A stretch of DNA of 64,000 nt from Yoonia sp. (GCF_018402175.1 NZ_JAGYJK010000008.1:23487-87486), one strand, 5' to 3'; counted from the first letter of the stretch, positions 36,136-45,692 are shown. Program-made: numbers and translations. Notes: generated from the letters alone by a model not told the origin.

Positions 36136-37469
36136 TGCTGAACTTTACGGACCAGATCACAGGGCCTTTACGACAGGATCGCAGGACAGCGGCGCAGGGG
36201 CCTATGCTGAGCGGACGGGTGTCCCGTTACGACGGGTTGCTGCTGGAATGTGATGGCTTTCCTGTCTGTGTCGGCTCGGTTTGTTCTGTGCAGACAACGG
36301 ACGGCCAGGCGGTACTGGGCGAGGTGATCGGATTTAATGAAGGGCGCAACAAGCTGGTTCTGTACCAGTCCGGTGCTGCCGTCCAAGCGGGCGCGCGCGT
36401 TGCGTTGATTGACGAAGGCACGATGGTCGATGTGGGCGACAGCTATCTTGGGCGCACCGTGGACGGGCTTGGCTGGCCTTTGGATGATGCGCCTGCCCCA
36501 CAGGTTTCGGCACAAGCCCCGTTGAACGGCACACTGGTCAATCCGCTGGCGCGGCGACAGATCCCTGGCCCGCTTGACGTTGGTGTGCGCGCTGTGAACG
36601 GTCTTTTGACAATTGGATGCGGGCAGCGCATCGGCATCATTGCAGGGTCTGGCGTGGGCAAATCGGTGCTGTTGGGGATGATGGCGCGGTATACATCCGC
36701 CGATGTGGTGGTGATCGGCCTGATTGGCGAACGCGCGCGCGAAGTCGGTGAAATGGTGCGCGCTATCATGCAGCCCGCCACTCGCGGGAAGGTCAGCATC
36801 ATTGCCGTGCCTGCCGACCGGTCTCCGCTGTTGCGGATCAGGGGCGCGCGGCGTGCAACCGCCTTGGCTGAGCATTTCAGGGACCAAGGAAAGAATGTCC
36901 TGCTGATCATGGATTCGCTGACCCGTGTCGCCCATGCGCAGCGCGAAATCGGTCTTGCGCTGGGCGAGGCGCCGACATCGAAAGGCTATCCTGCCTCTGT
37001 CATCTCGATGATCCCGAACCTGATTGAACGCGCCGGTATGGGCGTTGGCCCGAATGCGGGGTCCATCACTGGCATTTACACCGTCTTGGCTGATGGTGAC
37101 GACAGCAATGACCCTGTGGTCGATACAGCCCGCGCCATCCTTGACGGTCATATTGTTCTCAGCCGGTCGATCGCGCAGATGGGCGTTTACCCGGCCATCG
37201 ACATCCCCGCCTCGATCAGCCGGGTGATGAATGACATCGTCCCGCTATCGCAACAAAAAGCGGCGCGCAAATTCAAGCGACTGGTGTCTTTGTACAATGA
37301 AAACCGGGATCTGATGCTGATGGGCGGCTATGTATCAGGGCAGGACGCGGATCTGGATCAAGCGGTGGCTCTTTGGCCGAAGCTTGTTGATTACATCAGT
37401 CAGAGCCCGGACGACCAGGCCGAGTTGAGCACAAGCTCTAGCCAGCTGATCTCGATCGTTGGGCAATAG
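36135..37469 (+). CDS. fliI: Flagellum-specific export ATPase FliI
   Basis: FliI powers loading of type III substrates at the cytoplasmic face. The 444-aa F1-beta-like ATPase has Walker A AGSGVGKSVLLGMM, the VIGLIGERAREVGEM block, Walker B region VLLIMDSLTRVAHAQREIGL and GEAPTSKGYPASV, all typical of FliI/YscN. Length is normal. It overlaps fliH by one base and is followed at once by fliJ. Confidence 0.95.
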   Translation: MLNFTDQITGPLRQDRRTAAQGPMLSGRVSRYDGLLLECDGFPVCVGSVCSVQTTDGQAVLGEVIGFNEGRNKLVLYQSGAAVQAGARVALIDEGTMVDVGDSYLGRTVDGLGWPLDDAPAPQVSAQAPLNGTLVNPLARRQIPGPLDVGVRAVNGLLTIGCGQRIGIIAGSGVGKSVLLGMMARYTSADVVVIGLIGERAREVGEMVRAIMQPATRGKVSIIAVPADRSPLLRIRGARRATALAEHFRDQGKNVLLIMDSLTRVAHAQREIGLALGEAPTSKGYPASVISMIPNLIERAGMGVGPNAGSITGIYTVLADGDDSNDPVVDTARAILDGHIVLSRSIAQMGVYPAIDIPASISRVMNDIVPLSQQKAARKFKRLVSLYNENRDLMLMGGYVSGQDADLDQAVALWPKLVDYISQSPDDQAELSTSSSQLISIVGQ

Positions 37470-37471
37470 GT

Positions 37472-37891
37472 ATGGTTGAACGTAAGGCGAAGATGCTTCG
37501 TAATATCGCGCTCAAAGAACATGCCCGCATGCCTGTTCTGATCAAACGACAGCATGTCCTAAAAGATGAAATCAGCCAACTTGCTGATCTTGTTGCGCGT
37601 ATAGCGGATCTGCAGACGCAAGGCCGGCGGCACGGCGACCTTGATCCGCGTCAGTTACAAAGTGATCATTGGTACGAACTGCAACTGGTTGATGAAAGAG
37701 AGCTTTTGCAGAACAAGCTGGAGTTTCTGCAAATCGAACTGCGTGATCTGACCATCGCAATCAATCGGATGAGTCATAAGAAGCGGGTCGTGTCCAACAA
37801 GGCAGATGAGGTAGAGCGGCAGGTCAGCGAAGATCGCGAAGCGCAACAGGATGCCGCCCACGATTTTGCCCGCACGACAAGACAGGTCTAA
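37472..37891 (+). CDS. fliJ: FliJ-like flagellar export coiled-coil protein
   Basis: A 139-aa highly charged alpha-helical protein (ELLQNKLEFLQIELRDLTIA region) with the coiled-coil character of FliJ, the stalk-like partner of the FliI hexamer. No sharp motif defines FliJ, so the assignment comes from its position two bases after fliI at the end of the fleT-fliEFGHIJ operon. A new sigma-54 promoter follows. Confidence 0.75.
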   Translation: MVERKAKMLRNIALKEHARMPVLIKRQHVLKDEISQLADLVARIADLQTQGRRHGDLDPRQLQSDHWYELQLVDERELLQNKLEFLQIELRDLTIAINRMSHKKRVVSNKADEVERQVSEDREAQQDAAHDFARTTRQV

Positions 37892-37928
37892 AAGCGAAAT
37901 CATCGTTTTGCGTCAAGCTTTAACCTGC

Positions 37929-37945
37929 TTGGCATCGCGCTTGCA
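37929..37945 (+). promoter_or_regulatory. Sigma-54 promoter of the fliK-flhB operon
   Basis: TTGGCATCGCGCTTGCA has GG (37931-37932) and GC (37943-37944) at exact N10 spacing, 36 bases before the fliK ATG. Confidence 0.88.
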
Positions 37946-38620
37946 AAGAGGGTCTGCAGGTTCTGGGATGGGTTGGTCAGATGATAGCTTCGTTGATCAC
38001 CAACGACATTGGTGTTGCTGGTGCAACAGATTGGTTGGCTAAGACAGGTCTTGAGTCAAACAAGACTGGCGTGAGCACGGTTGAGCCTTCGTTCGTGCAA
38101 ATCATGACGAGCTTGGAAAATGGCACGGCGCCCATTCCTCTCCAAATGGATATGGCCAGCCAATGGCTGGAACAGCAATCAACGCCTCAGGACATTGGTT
38201 CGCTGGATCTGGCCGTTACTGATGAAGATGGTGCACAGTTTCTGTTGGCGATGGTGGCCTCTGTTCGGTCCGGCAAGGCGGAGTTTGGTCCTCCGATTGC
38301 CGAGGCAGCAGCCGGAATAACCACCGTATTAGCGACAAGTGACGATGTAGTTGTTGATGAACTGCCTGTTACGCTGGCTTTAGATCTGGATGCAGCAGTG
38401 GCCCTTGTGGCCCCGCCCAGTGATATGTGGGGCGTCGCGCAGATCGCCCAAGTGCAGGTGGAACCCGTTGATCCTAAGCGCATAAATGATCAAGAGATTG
38501 CATTTATGCCTGTCGTCATGGTTGGGCCATTCGTAGACTCGCAGCAACTTGCCCTACCGCTGGGCGCGATTGGTTTGCCGATCAATGCCTTGGCTGCCGT
38601 GTTGCCAGATAGCGATGTAA

Positions 38621-38806
38621 CATTGGTGGCGACCGCCGATAGCGGCCTTGGTGCCAACGTCGTGCCTGTTATGAGTGGCAAGCGCTTGGCTCTTGATGGG
38701 CCTGTCGATGAAACATTGGTGGCGACCGTCGATGGCGGCCTTGGTGCCAACGTCGTGCCTGTTATGAGTGGCAAGCGCTTGGCTCTTGATGGGCCTGTCG
38801 ATGTGC
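38621..38806 (+). repeat. 93-bp tandem duplication in fliK
   Basis: Copies start at 38621 and 38714 and are nearly identical (differences mainly in GCCGATAGC versus GTCGATGGC). They encode 31-residue units containing GLGANVVPVMSGKRLALDGP. Confidence 0.9.
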
Positions 38807-39345
38807 CATTCGCCAAAATGACAGACGGGCCGATCTCTGAAATCGTCAAAATAATGACACCTGATGCCGAGGAGCTGACAGGTGAACGGATGCCGCATGA
38901 TGTAACATATCAGATTGTCGGCGTGGGTTCGGGCATGGGGCAGGATCCGCTGTCATATCCTGGTTTGACCTCTGACGATGGCAAAAGTGTTGCGCAGCCG
39001 GGTCCTTTGGTGTCGCAAGGCGATGTACTGAACCCGGTGGTGAAAGTGGGTTCAGGACCCGCTGGCGTTGCCGCCGTGTTGACAGCTGTCGTGACTGATG
39101 CTGATCCGCAGGCCATGCCCTCACCCTCCCCGCAACCTCATCTGCACCTGCACAGGCGCAGGCTCTGGCCCCGGAACAGTTTTCTGGCGCAGCTCGTGTA
39201 CAAGCAGCCGACACCGCAGCGCCGATCACAGCATCCAAGCCGTCTGTGGACTCCAACAGCGTGCCGTTGCAAACCGCCCTCGCGGGGGAAGCCGCTGGCG
39301 ATCTGCATGAAAACGCGATCCCGCAGCAGCTGGCCGCGCGGGCAG

Positions 39346-39585
39346 TGCCAGCGACCCCTGCAAATGGCGCTGCATCCATGAATGCAGCCGGCAAGAATGA
39401 GGGCCCTGACGTTGCGCAGAAAGACAGGGCGCCTCTGATCGCGCCTCATCAAGTGACTTCAGCTATGCCAGCGACCCCTGCAAATGGCGCTGCATCCATG
39501 AAGACAGCCGGCAAGAATGACGGCCCTGGCGTTGCACAGAAAGACAGGGCGCTTCTGATCGCGCCTCATCAAGTGACTTCAGCTA
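39346..39585 (+). repeat. 120-bp tandem duplication in fliK
   Basis: Two near-identical copies, 39346-39465 and 39466-39585, encode 40-residue units that include ATPANGAASM and APHQVTSA. Confidence 0.9.
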
Positions 39586-40257
39586 TTCAAATGTCAAAGA
39601 CAGCTCAACTGGCGGTCGGCGCATCAACAAATGCCGTCCAGCAAGTCACAATGCCGCGTCAGCCATTGCCGCCGACGCTTGGCCCAGACTCGTTGCTCGC
39701 GACCGCGACTCCGATTGATTTCGTCAGCGGTGGGTCCGGTTCTGCGTCGCAAGGTGGAAGCGGGCAGACCGGTTCTGGCGTTGCAGGGCAGGGCGCCGCT
39801 TCGCTGCAAGGTCAGCTGGAGGCGGCTTTAGATGTACGCCAGCAAGGCTGGACCAAAACGCTGGTCAATCGCGCGATCAATGCCGCACAGGCGGGTGGAT
39901 CGCTGACCATCAAGATTCTTCCGGCGCATCTGGGACAAATTACGCTCAAACTGAGCGAGGGTAAACGTGGTACCGATCTGCGCATCATTGCAGATGTACC
40001 TGCAACGGCCTCGATGCTAAGAGATGTGCAGGACCAATTGTCGTCTGCCTTTGAAAGTGCTGGCCTGACTTTGGGCGCATATTCCGCAAGTACCGGAAAT
40101 AATGGCGGAGAAAGGTCGCAGAAAGACGGCGACACTGATGAGGTGAAGCCGTCGGAATTGGCGAATGTTACAGCGCAAAGCGCTGATGACGTGGCGGGAG
40201 CAGATAATCTGTCTCGCATCAACATCTTATTATAACTGATCGGACGGAGACGCACAG

Positions 40258-40845
40258 ATGCCTGAAGAAGAAGAGCCAAAGAAGAAAAAATCTGGCGTTG
40301 GTAAGATACTAATTTTTGCTGTGATTGGCTTGGTGATGATGGGTGCCGGTCTGGGTGTGGGCTATTTCATGTTCGGCACAGCAACAAACTCGCCTGAACA
40401 AATTGCAGCACAGATTATCGAAAAGAACAAGGGGCCTATTCCTGAAGTCGCCGAGGAGGAGACCGAGGAGACAGCCGATGGTGGCCAGCCGGCGAAAGTT
40501 GCGAAAGACAGCCTCAAGAATGAAGTATTCGAAACGCTCTACTATGAACTGCCTGGGAACCTGACGACAAACTTGAAAGATTCGCGCCGGTTCTTGCAAA
40601 TTGGTGTAGGGCTATCGACGCAATATGACGAAGCTATTCTTGAGAATGTTGAATCGAACCTGCCCGCGATCAGAGCTGCTATTCTTGCAACGCTCAGCGA
40701 TTATAGCGAGGAGGATGTTGTCGGGCGTGAAGCCCGTACTGCATTGTCGGAAGACCTGAAAGCGACCATCAACGCGACTCTGGAAGAGCTAGAGGGTTTC
40801 GGTGGTGTAGAAGGCGTTTTGCTGACATCTTTCGTGATGCAATAG
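40258..40845 (+). CDS. fliL: Flagellar basal body-associated protein FliL
   Basis: FliL is a single-pass inner-membrane protein that surrounds and supports the stators. The 195-aa sequence has an acidic/basic cytoplasmic start (PEEEEPKKKKSGVG), one helix (ILIFAVIGLVMMGAGLGVGY) and a periplasmic stomatin-like domain with FLQIGVGLSTQYDE and the C-terminal VLLTSFVMQ. It lies 22 bases after fliK and 14 before fliM. In R. sphaeroides FliL interacts with MotB and FlgT, both encoded here. Confidence 0.9.
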   Translation: MPEEEEPKKKKSGVGKILIFAVIGLVMMGAGLGVGYFMFGTATNSPEQIAAQIIEKNKGPIPEVAEEETEETADGGQPAKVAKDSLKNEVFETLYYELPGNLTTNLKDSRRFLQIGVGLSTQYDEAILENVESNLPAIRAAILATLSDYSEEDVVGREARTALSEDLKATINATLEELEGFGGVEGVLLTSFVMQ

Positions 40846-40859
40846 GCGCGGAAACATAA

Positions 40860-41822
40860 ATGTCCTCCAAGAAACTCACACAGGATGAGGTGGATGCGCT
40901 CATAAGCAGCGTCGACACCAGTGCCAAGGCGAAAGCCGATGTTTCAGGCTCGAAGGGTATTCGTGATTTCGTATTTGGGTCAGATGATTTGTCCCTGCTC
41001 GGGGACTACTATGCTCTGCGCGTTATCAATGAACGCTTTGCGCGATTGGCGCGCACCGTATTTCAACCGATGTTGCGCGTGCAGCCACGGATCACGGCGC
41101 TCATGCCAGAGGTTAAGACTTTCGATCAGTATAGTGAGAACGCTCCAGTGCTGATGAGCCTGACAACGTCACGCATCGACGAACTGCGCGGTAGCAAGAT
41201 GATGGTGATCCAGCCTGCTTTTATTTCTGCATTGACCAATGCCTATTATGGCGGAGATCTTGGCCTGAGATATCAGTCAAGGGCAGAATTCACTGCTACT
41301 GAAATGCGTGTCATCGAGATCATCACTGAGGGGCTGAACAGGACTCTGCTTGCCGCCTGGCAAGACTTGATGCAGTTAACCTTCAGCGATGAATCGCGTG
41401 AGGAGAATCTACAATTCGCGTCCTTTGTCGAGGGAAGCGAAACCGTGATTATTTGTAGTTTCTTGGTGCAATTGCCGAAGGCGGATGACGCACGGATTGA
41501 TATACTTTATCCGCTGCAGACGCTGAAACCGATTGCAGCGCAACTCCGCTCGCGGATGCAATCCGAAGTGATTGACGACGACATGACATGGCGCGAACGT
41601 CTCGAACGTGCCGTCTCGGAAGTGCGCCTTCCGATCAATGTGCAACTGAGCAAGCCACGTGTCTCGTTGCGGCAATTGATCAGTATCACAAAGGGCGATG
41701 TCTATCCGATCCAACTACGAGAAGGGTTGAGCGTCATGGTTCAGGGTCAGAAAATGTTCATTGCCGACATCGGTGAAGTTGCCGGGACAAGCGCAATTAC
41801 GATCACACAAAAGCTGGACTAA
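40860..41822 (+). CDS. fliM: Flagellar motor switch protein FliM
   Basis: FliM is the C-ring subunit that receives CheY-P. The 320-aa protein has the N-terminal LTQDEVDALISSV motif expected for CheY binding, a central domain with RVINERFARLARTVFQPMLR, and a SpoA-like C-terminal domain (LRQLISITKGDVYPIQLREG). Length is normal and the neighbours are fliL and fliN. Confidence 0.93.
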   Translation: MSSKKLTQDEVDALISSVDTSAKAKADVSGSKGIRDFVFGSDDLSLLGDYYALRVINERFARLARTVFQPMLRVQPRITALMPEVKTFDQYSENAPVLMSLTTSRIDELRGSKMMVIQPAFISALTNAYYGGDLGLRYQSRAEFTATEMRVIEIITEGLNRTLLAAWQDLMQLTFSDESREENLQFASFVEGSETVIICSFLVQLPKADDARIDILYPLQTLKPIAAQLRSRMQSEVIDDDMTWRERLERAVSEVRLPINVQLSKPRVSLRQLISITKGDVYPIQLREGLSVMVQGQKMFIADIGEVAGTSAITITQKLD

Positions 41823-41852
41823 GCGCGGCGTAACAAGATGAAAGAATAGAAG

Positions 41853-42146
41853 ATGGAAAATCAGGACAAAGATCCCAAAGGCCCCGAGACCGACAAATTA
41901 CGCGCGCTTGAGAATATTGAAGTCGAAATGTCGGTCGAAGTTGGGCGTACCGAGATTTCGATCAGTGAGTTGCTACGCCTCAACGAAGGTTCTGTTGTGG
42001 AATTAGACCGTTTGGCTGGTGAACCGCTCGATATTCTTGTGAACGGTACATTGATCGCAAAGGGCGAAATCGTGATGGTCGGAGAGCGTTTCGGCATCCG
42101 GTTCTCGGATATCGTTGACCCAGAGAACCGCGTTGGAAGTATCTAA
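41853..42146 (+). CDS. fliN: Flagellar motor switch protein FliN
   Basis: FliN forms the base of the C ring. The 97-aa protein is a SpoA domain with VEMSVEVGRTEISISELLRL and GTLIAKGEIVMVGERFGIRF followed by SDIVDPENRV, the standard FliN C-terminus. It is short, lacking the long N-terminal extension seen in some FliN proteins. Confidence 0.94.
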   Translation: MENQDKDPKGPETDKLRALENIEVEMSVEVGRTEISISELLRLNEGSVVELDRLAGEPLDILVNGTLIAKGEIVMVGERFGIRFSDIVDPENRVGSI

Positions 42147-42173
42147 TCTGTCTATCTGCCTGGAGCAAATGTC

Positions 42174-42455
42174 ATGGACAACGCAATATTCGATCCTTCA
42201 AGCATAGTGATTATTGTTGTGTTTCTGGCTGTCTTGCTGATTGCACGCCAGATCATCGTGTCCAAGGCTGGCGACTTGCGTCAACGGATCTTGCCCGCAG
42301 ATTCCTCTATTAAGTTGCGTGAAACACAGCGGATTGATCGCACGACGCAATTGTCTCTATTCCAACTCGATGGGCAATCTGTCGCCATTGTCCATGGTCC
42401 GGGAAAGGCAGCCACCATGGTGTTGCTGCAACCTAATGGTCCCTCAGATGAATAG
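42174..42455 (+). CDS. fliO: Flagellar biosynthesis protein FliO
   Basis: A 93-aa protein with one N-terminal membrane helix (SIVIIVVFLAVLLIARQIIV) and a small cytoplasmic domain containing LRETQRIDRTTQLSLFQLDG and VAIVHGPGKAATMVLL, the FliO pattern. FliO assists assembly of the FliP ring of the export gate. It sits between fliN and fliP as expected, and its 3' end overlaps the fliP start. Confidence 0.85.
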   Translation: MDNAIFDPSSIVIIVVFLAVLLIARQIIVSKAGDLRQRILPADSSIKLRETQRIDRTTQLSLFQLDGQSVAIVHGPGKAATMVLLQPNGPSDE

Positions 42456-43230
42456 GGTGCCAAAAATACCTATGACCTCGGTCATCATGCGCTTTTTCGG
42501 AATTATCATCCTTTGTTGCATCCCCTTGGGAAGTGCTTTTGCACAGGTTGGTGGTGGTCTTCCCGCTTTGAATGTCTTGGTTGGCAACGACGGTGAGACA
42601 ACCTATTCACTGTCGTTGCAAATCCTCGCGCTAATGACAGTGTTGACGATCCTGCCATCCTTTTTGCTTGGTATAACTGCATTTACGCGGATCATCATCA
42701 TTCTGTCGATTCTGCGCCAAGCAATGGGCACCCAGCAGACTCCCCCTAACCAGGTCCTGATCTCGATTGCATTGTTCCTGACATTTTATGTAATGGCACC
42801 AACATTCGAAGAAATATACACCACAACGATTTCCCCATATTTGGCTGGCGAGCTATCAGCAGTTGCTGCAATCGAGGGCTCGGCAAATATCATGCGAGGC
42901 TTTCTGATACTCAATACAAGAGAGGCAGAACTGGCCATGTTCGCCGAAATGGCAGGGGATGCGCCCTATGCGTCGAACGAAGATGTGCCCTATGCCGTTC
43001 TTTTACCGGCGTTTATCACTTCTGAACTCAAGACAGCTTTCCAGATTGGCTTTCTGCTTTTTCTTCCCTTCCTTGTGATCGACCTCGTCATCGCGTCGAT
43101 CCTCATGTCGTTGGGGATGATGATGCTCAGCCCGATGTTGGTCGCGCTTCCATTCAAATTGTTGCTCTTCGTATTGGTTGATGGCTGGGCTATGACAATC
43201 GGTTCGATAGCATCAACATATGTGAATTAA
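42448..43230 (+). CDS. fliP: Flagellar export gate protein FliP
   Basis: FliP is the core gate subunit (FliP5Q4R1). The protein has a cleavable signal peptide (FGIIILCCIPLGSAFA), then LALMTVLTILPSFLLGITAF, IIIILSILRQAMGTQQTPPN, and the C-terminal MLSPMLVALPFKLLLFVLVD; all are FliP hallmarks. The start is uncertain: ATG 42448 overlaps fliO by eight bases, while ATG 42472 and 42487 are possible; none has a strong ribosome site. Confidence 0.93.
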   Translation: MNRVPKIPMTSVIMRFFGIIILCCIPLGSAFAQVGGGLPALNVLVGNDGETTYSLSLQILALMTVLTILPSFLLGITAFTRIIIILSILRQAMGTQQTPPNQVLISIALFLTFYVMAPTFEEIYTTTISPYLAGELSAVAAIEGSANIMRGFLILNTREAELAMFAEMAGDAPYASNEDVPYAVLLPAFITSELKTAFQIGFLLFLPFLVIDLVIASILMSLGMMMLSPMLVALPFKLLLFVLVDGWAMTIGSIASTYVN

Positions 43231-43233
43231 GGG

Positions 43234-43500
43234 ATGGAATTTGATAGCAACATCGAAAGCTTGAGGGCGGCCTTCTGGCAGATCATTATAGCGTCTGGAC
43301 CAATTCTTGGCGTTGCTCTGGCTGTCGGGCTTGTCATCGGAATTCTCCAAGCGGCTACCAGTATCAATGAAATGACGCTCAGCTTTGTGCCGAAACTTGT
43401 CATTGTGCTTGCGGCTATGGCGGCTTTGTCATCATTTATGATGCAAGAAATGACGGATTACTTTGCGTCTATTTTTGAACAGATCCGCCTGCTGAAATGA
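43234..43500 (+). CDS. fliQ: Flagellar export gate protein FliQ
   Basis: An 88-aa protein with two membrane helices (IASGPILGVALAVGLVIGIL and LVIVLAAMAALSSFMMQEM) linked by QAATSINEMTLSFVPKL, the FliQ signature. It forms part of the gate with FliP and FliR. Its end overlaps the fliR start by four bases (ATGA). Confidence 0.94.
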   Translation: MEFDSNIESLRAAFWQIIIASGPILGVALAVGLVIGILQAATSINEMTLSFVPKLVIVLAAMAALSSFMMQEMTDYFASIFEQIRLLK

Positions 43501-44324
43501 TTGCGCAGGTTCCGACTCTTGACGATGTTCTGGGTCTGGGTGGGCTTGAGCTCCAGTTCTTGATCGATTTTATGCTGGTGTTCTTTCTGCATACGCTGCG
43601 CCTTAGCGCTTTTTTCCTGTCAGCGCCGTTTTTCGGCGCCGCGGCGATCCCTGTCCAAGTCCGGGTAATTGTCAGTGTTGCGATCGCTTTTGGATTCTAT
43701 GGATTGATCGAAGTTCCAGATCCCCAGAATCTGCCGTTTCTGAGCCTGATCGAAGTTGCCTTGATCGAGGTTGTGATTGGACTGTCGATAGGGTTGGCGT
43801 TCACAATTGCATTTTCTGCCGTCGCCTTGACTGGCGAGAAAATTGCGGCGTCTGCTGGACTTGGGTTTGCCGCGCAGATGGATCCCAACTCTGGCGGTCA
43901 GACGCCCGTGATCAGCCAATTTCTTAATCTTTTTGCTATTGCCGCTTTTCTTTCGTTGAATGGGCATCTGCATATGATTGGATTGATCAGGATGAGTTAT
44001 GAAGTGCTCCCGCTTGGCCAGCCATTTAAATTTAGCGCCTTTATCACGGGTGGATTGGCAGCGGCCGGGCATATGTTTACGATTGCGTCTCAACTGATGC
44101 TTCCTGTCGTGTCGATTTTGCTTTTAGCAAATATCACTGTGGGTGTTGTGACCCGTTCAGCCCCGCAGTTGAATTTGTTTTCTTTTGGTTTCCCGCTGAC
44201 AATCCTGACATGTTTCGTCGCGCTCTATGTATCGACAGCCCCGTTTGCGAGCGGAATAGCAGAGATGATCGAATTTATTCTCGAATTCATAGAGGATACC
44301 ATTGGGGAGGCAGGCGTTGGCTGA
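43497..44324 (+). CDS. fliR: Flagellar export gate protein FliR
   Basis: A 275-aa integral membrane protein with several helices and the FliR stretches LRLSAFFLSAPFFGAAAIPV, VRVIVSVAIAF and GEKIAASAGLGFAAQMDPNS. It completes the FliPQR gate. It overlaps fliQ (ATGA) and flhB (eight bases), so the gate genes are coupled in translation. Confidence 0.93.
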   Translation: MIAQVPTLDDVLGLGGLELQFLIDFMLVFFLHTLRLSAFFLSAPFFGAAAIPVQVRVIVSVAIAFGFYGLIEVPDPQNLPFLSLIEVALIEVVIGLSIGLAFTIAFSAVALTGEKIAASAGLGFAAQMDPNSGGQTPVISQFLNLFAIAAFLSLNGHLHMIGLIRMSYEVLPLGQPFKFSAFITGGLAAAGHMFTIASQLMLPVVSILLLANITVGVVTRSAPQLNLFSFGFPLTILTCFVALYVSTAPFASGIAEMIEFILEFIEDTIGEAGVG

Positions 44325-45468
44325 TCAGGCAAGCGACGGTCAGGAAAAGACCGAGGAACCAACGCAGAAACGGCTCGAGAAAGCCAAGGAAGATGGGCAG
44401 GTTGCTAGCTCGAAAGAACTGTTTGTTCTCAGCACGCTTTTGGTCGGCTTCTTGCTGTATTTTGGATTGTTGCCATTCTTGTCAGGGCTTCTGTTGGAAT
44501 GGTCAGCACTGCTGCGGTTCTCTGGTGAAGGTGGCCTGCACGACGAAATTATCCGCAACAGCAGTGCTTCATTTGCCTTCATATTCTGGAAATCAATCAT
44601 TTTTGCATTGCCATTGCTGGTCATTATCGTGCTGACGCAAATGGCGATGTCTGGCAGCATTAACTGGTCGGCTTCGGCGCTGGCCTTCAAGGGCAGTCGT
44701 ATAAACCCCGTCAACGGGCTGAAAAGGATGTTTTCCGTCAAAGCCTTGGTTGAAATGCTGAAAGCCGTCGCGAAAGTCGCGTCTCTTATCGGTGCTGCAA
44801 TCTTTGTTTTCAGCAGCGAAGTCGATAAACTGCTGACGTCTCAGGCGACGCATCTTTTCGGCGGTCTCTCTCGTTTGGGCGATGTATTTGTCTTTTTAAT
44901 AATTGTCTTTCTTCTTGTGCTGGCCGTCATCGCGATGTTCGACGTTGTTTATCAACAGTATGATCACAACAAGAAACTGAAGATGACGCTTCAGGAACTA
45001 AAGGATGAAAGCAAGCAGACAGAAGGTTCGCCTGAAGTCAAAGCGAAGATCCGCCGTCTTCAGATGACAGCGGGTTCGCGCGCGAAACAGCGCCGCGAAG
45101 CTATGGAGCAGGTGCCAAGCGCAACCGCGATTATCACCAATCCCATCCACTTTGCCGTCGCTCTGAAATATGAAATCGGGACAAGAGGCGCGCCAACAAT
45201 ACTGGCAATGGGACGTGGCCATCAAGCGCAGGAGATTATCCGGATTGGAAAGGAAGCTGGTGTGACCGTCTTCTCGAACGAATTGCTCGCCCGTGCCTTG
45301 TTCTTTGCCGGCAGGATTGGAGACGAGATTCCGCCCCCACTTTATACGGCCGTTGCGGCCGTGCTCGCCTTTATTTATCAGCTCAATAAGGGCGAGCAAG
45401 TCGATGAACCAGATGTCGACCTACCCGATGACATGCTCTTTGACGCCAATGGAAAGTCGCTATCATGA
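44317..45468 (+). CDS. flhB: Flagellar export switch protein FlhB
   Basis: FlhB controls the substrate switch from rod/hook to filament proteins. A TTG start at 44317 is chosen: it has GGGGAGG six bases upstream and gives the usual short leader before KTEEPTQKRLEKAKEDGQ. Four membrane helices follow, then the cytoplasmic domain. The autocleavage site, normally NPTH, reads NPIH here (residues 275-278, 45139-45150), followed by FAVALKYE as expected. The 383-aa length is normal. It overlaps fliR, and its stop overlaps the next small gene (ATGA). Confidence 0.93.
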   Translation: MADQASDGQEKTEEPTQKRLEKAKEDGQVASSKELFVLSTLLVGFLLYFGLLPFLSGLLLEWSALLRFSGEGGLHDEIIRNSSASFAFIFWKSIIFALPLLVIIVLTQMAMSGSINWSASALAFKGSRINPVNGLKRMFSVKALVEMLKAVAKVASLIGAAIFVFSSEVDKLLTSQATHLFGGLSRLGDVFVFLIIVFLLVLAVIAMFDVVYQQYDHNKKLKMTLQELKDESKQTEGSPEVKAKIRRLQMTAGSRAKQRREAMEQVPSATAIITNPIHFAVALKYEIGTRGAPTILAMGRGHQAQEIIRIGKEAGVTVFSNELLARALFFAGRIGDEIPPPLYTAVAAVLAFIYQLNKGEQVDEPDVDLPDDMLFDANGKSLS

Positions 45469-45692
45469 CGCAAATAAAACGTCGAAAGCATGAGACGCGC
45501 GGTGAGATGATCAGCACTTTCGCGCTCGCGATTTCGGGGATGTTTTTTGTTGGCGAGGCGCGGCTCTACCAAGACGAAGGCGCGACAGGTCATGCACTTA
45601 TTCTCGGTTTGTGTGGTATCTTGTCACTTGCGGGTGCGCTGCGATTTCACCTGCATAATCTGTGGCGCTGGTTTGGACAGTTTCGAAAATGA
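45465..45692 (+). CDS. Small unknown membrane protein after flhB
   Basis: A 75-aa protein with a basic start (MTQIKRRKHETRGEM) and two probable membrane helices (STFALAISGMFFVGEA and ALILGLCGILSLAGALRF). No family recognised. It overlaps flhB by four bases (ATGA) and the next gene by four bases, so it is clearly part of the fliK-flhB transcript. A role in stator or export-gate assembly is possible but unproven. Confidence 0.6.
   Translation: MTQIKRRKHETRGEMISTFALAISGMFFVGEARLYQDEGATGHALILGLCGILSLAGALRFHLHNLWRWFGQFRK

Larger units (their letters stand above)
37981..40235 (+). pseudogene. fliK: Hook-length control protein FliK, apparent frameshift in the middle
   Basis: FliK measures hook length and switches export specificity through FlhB. 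The N-terminal ~380 codons read from ATG 37981. Near 39115-39140 the natural-looking sequence moves to another frame (TSSAPAQAQALAPEQF and onward) and continues to 40235 with the Flg_hook C-terminal domain: LTIKILPAHLGQITLKLSEG. One extra C in the TCCCCG run would rejoin the frames as a ~751-aa protein. Both sides of the break carry near-perfect tandem duplications (31 aa and 40 aa units). Low-complexity rulers vary in length, so the protein is probably made in vivo if the indel is a sequencing error. Confidence 0.75.
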
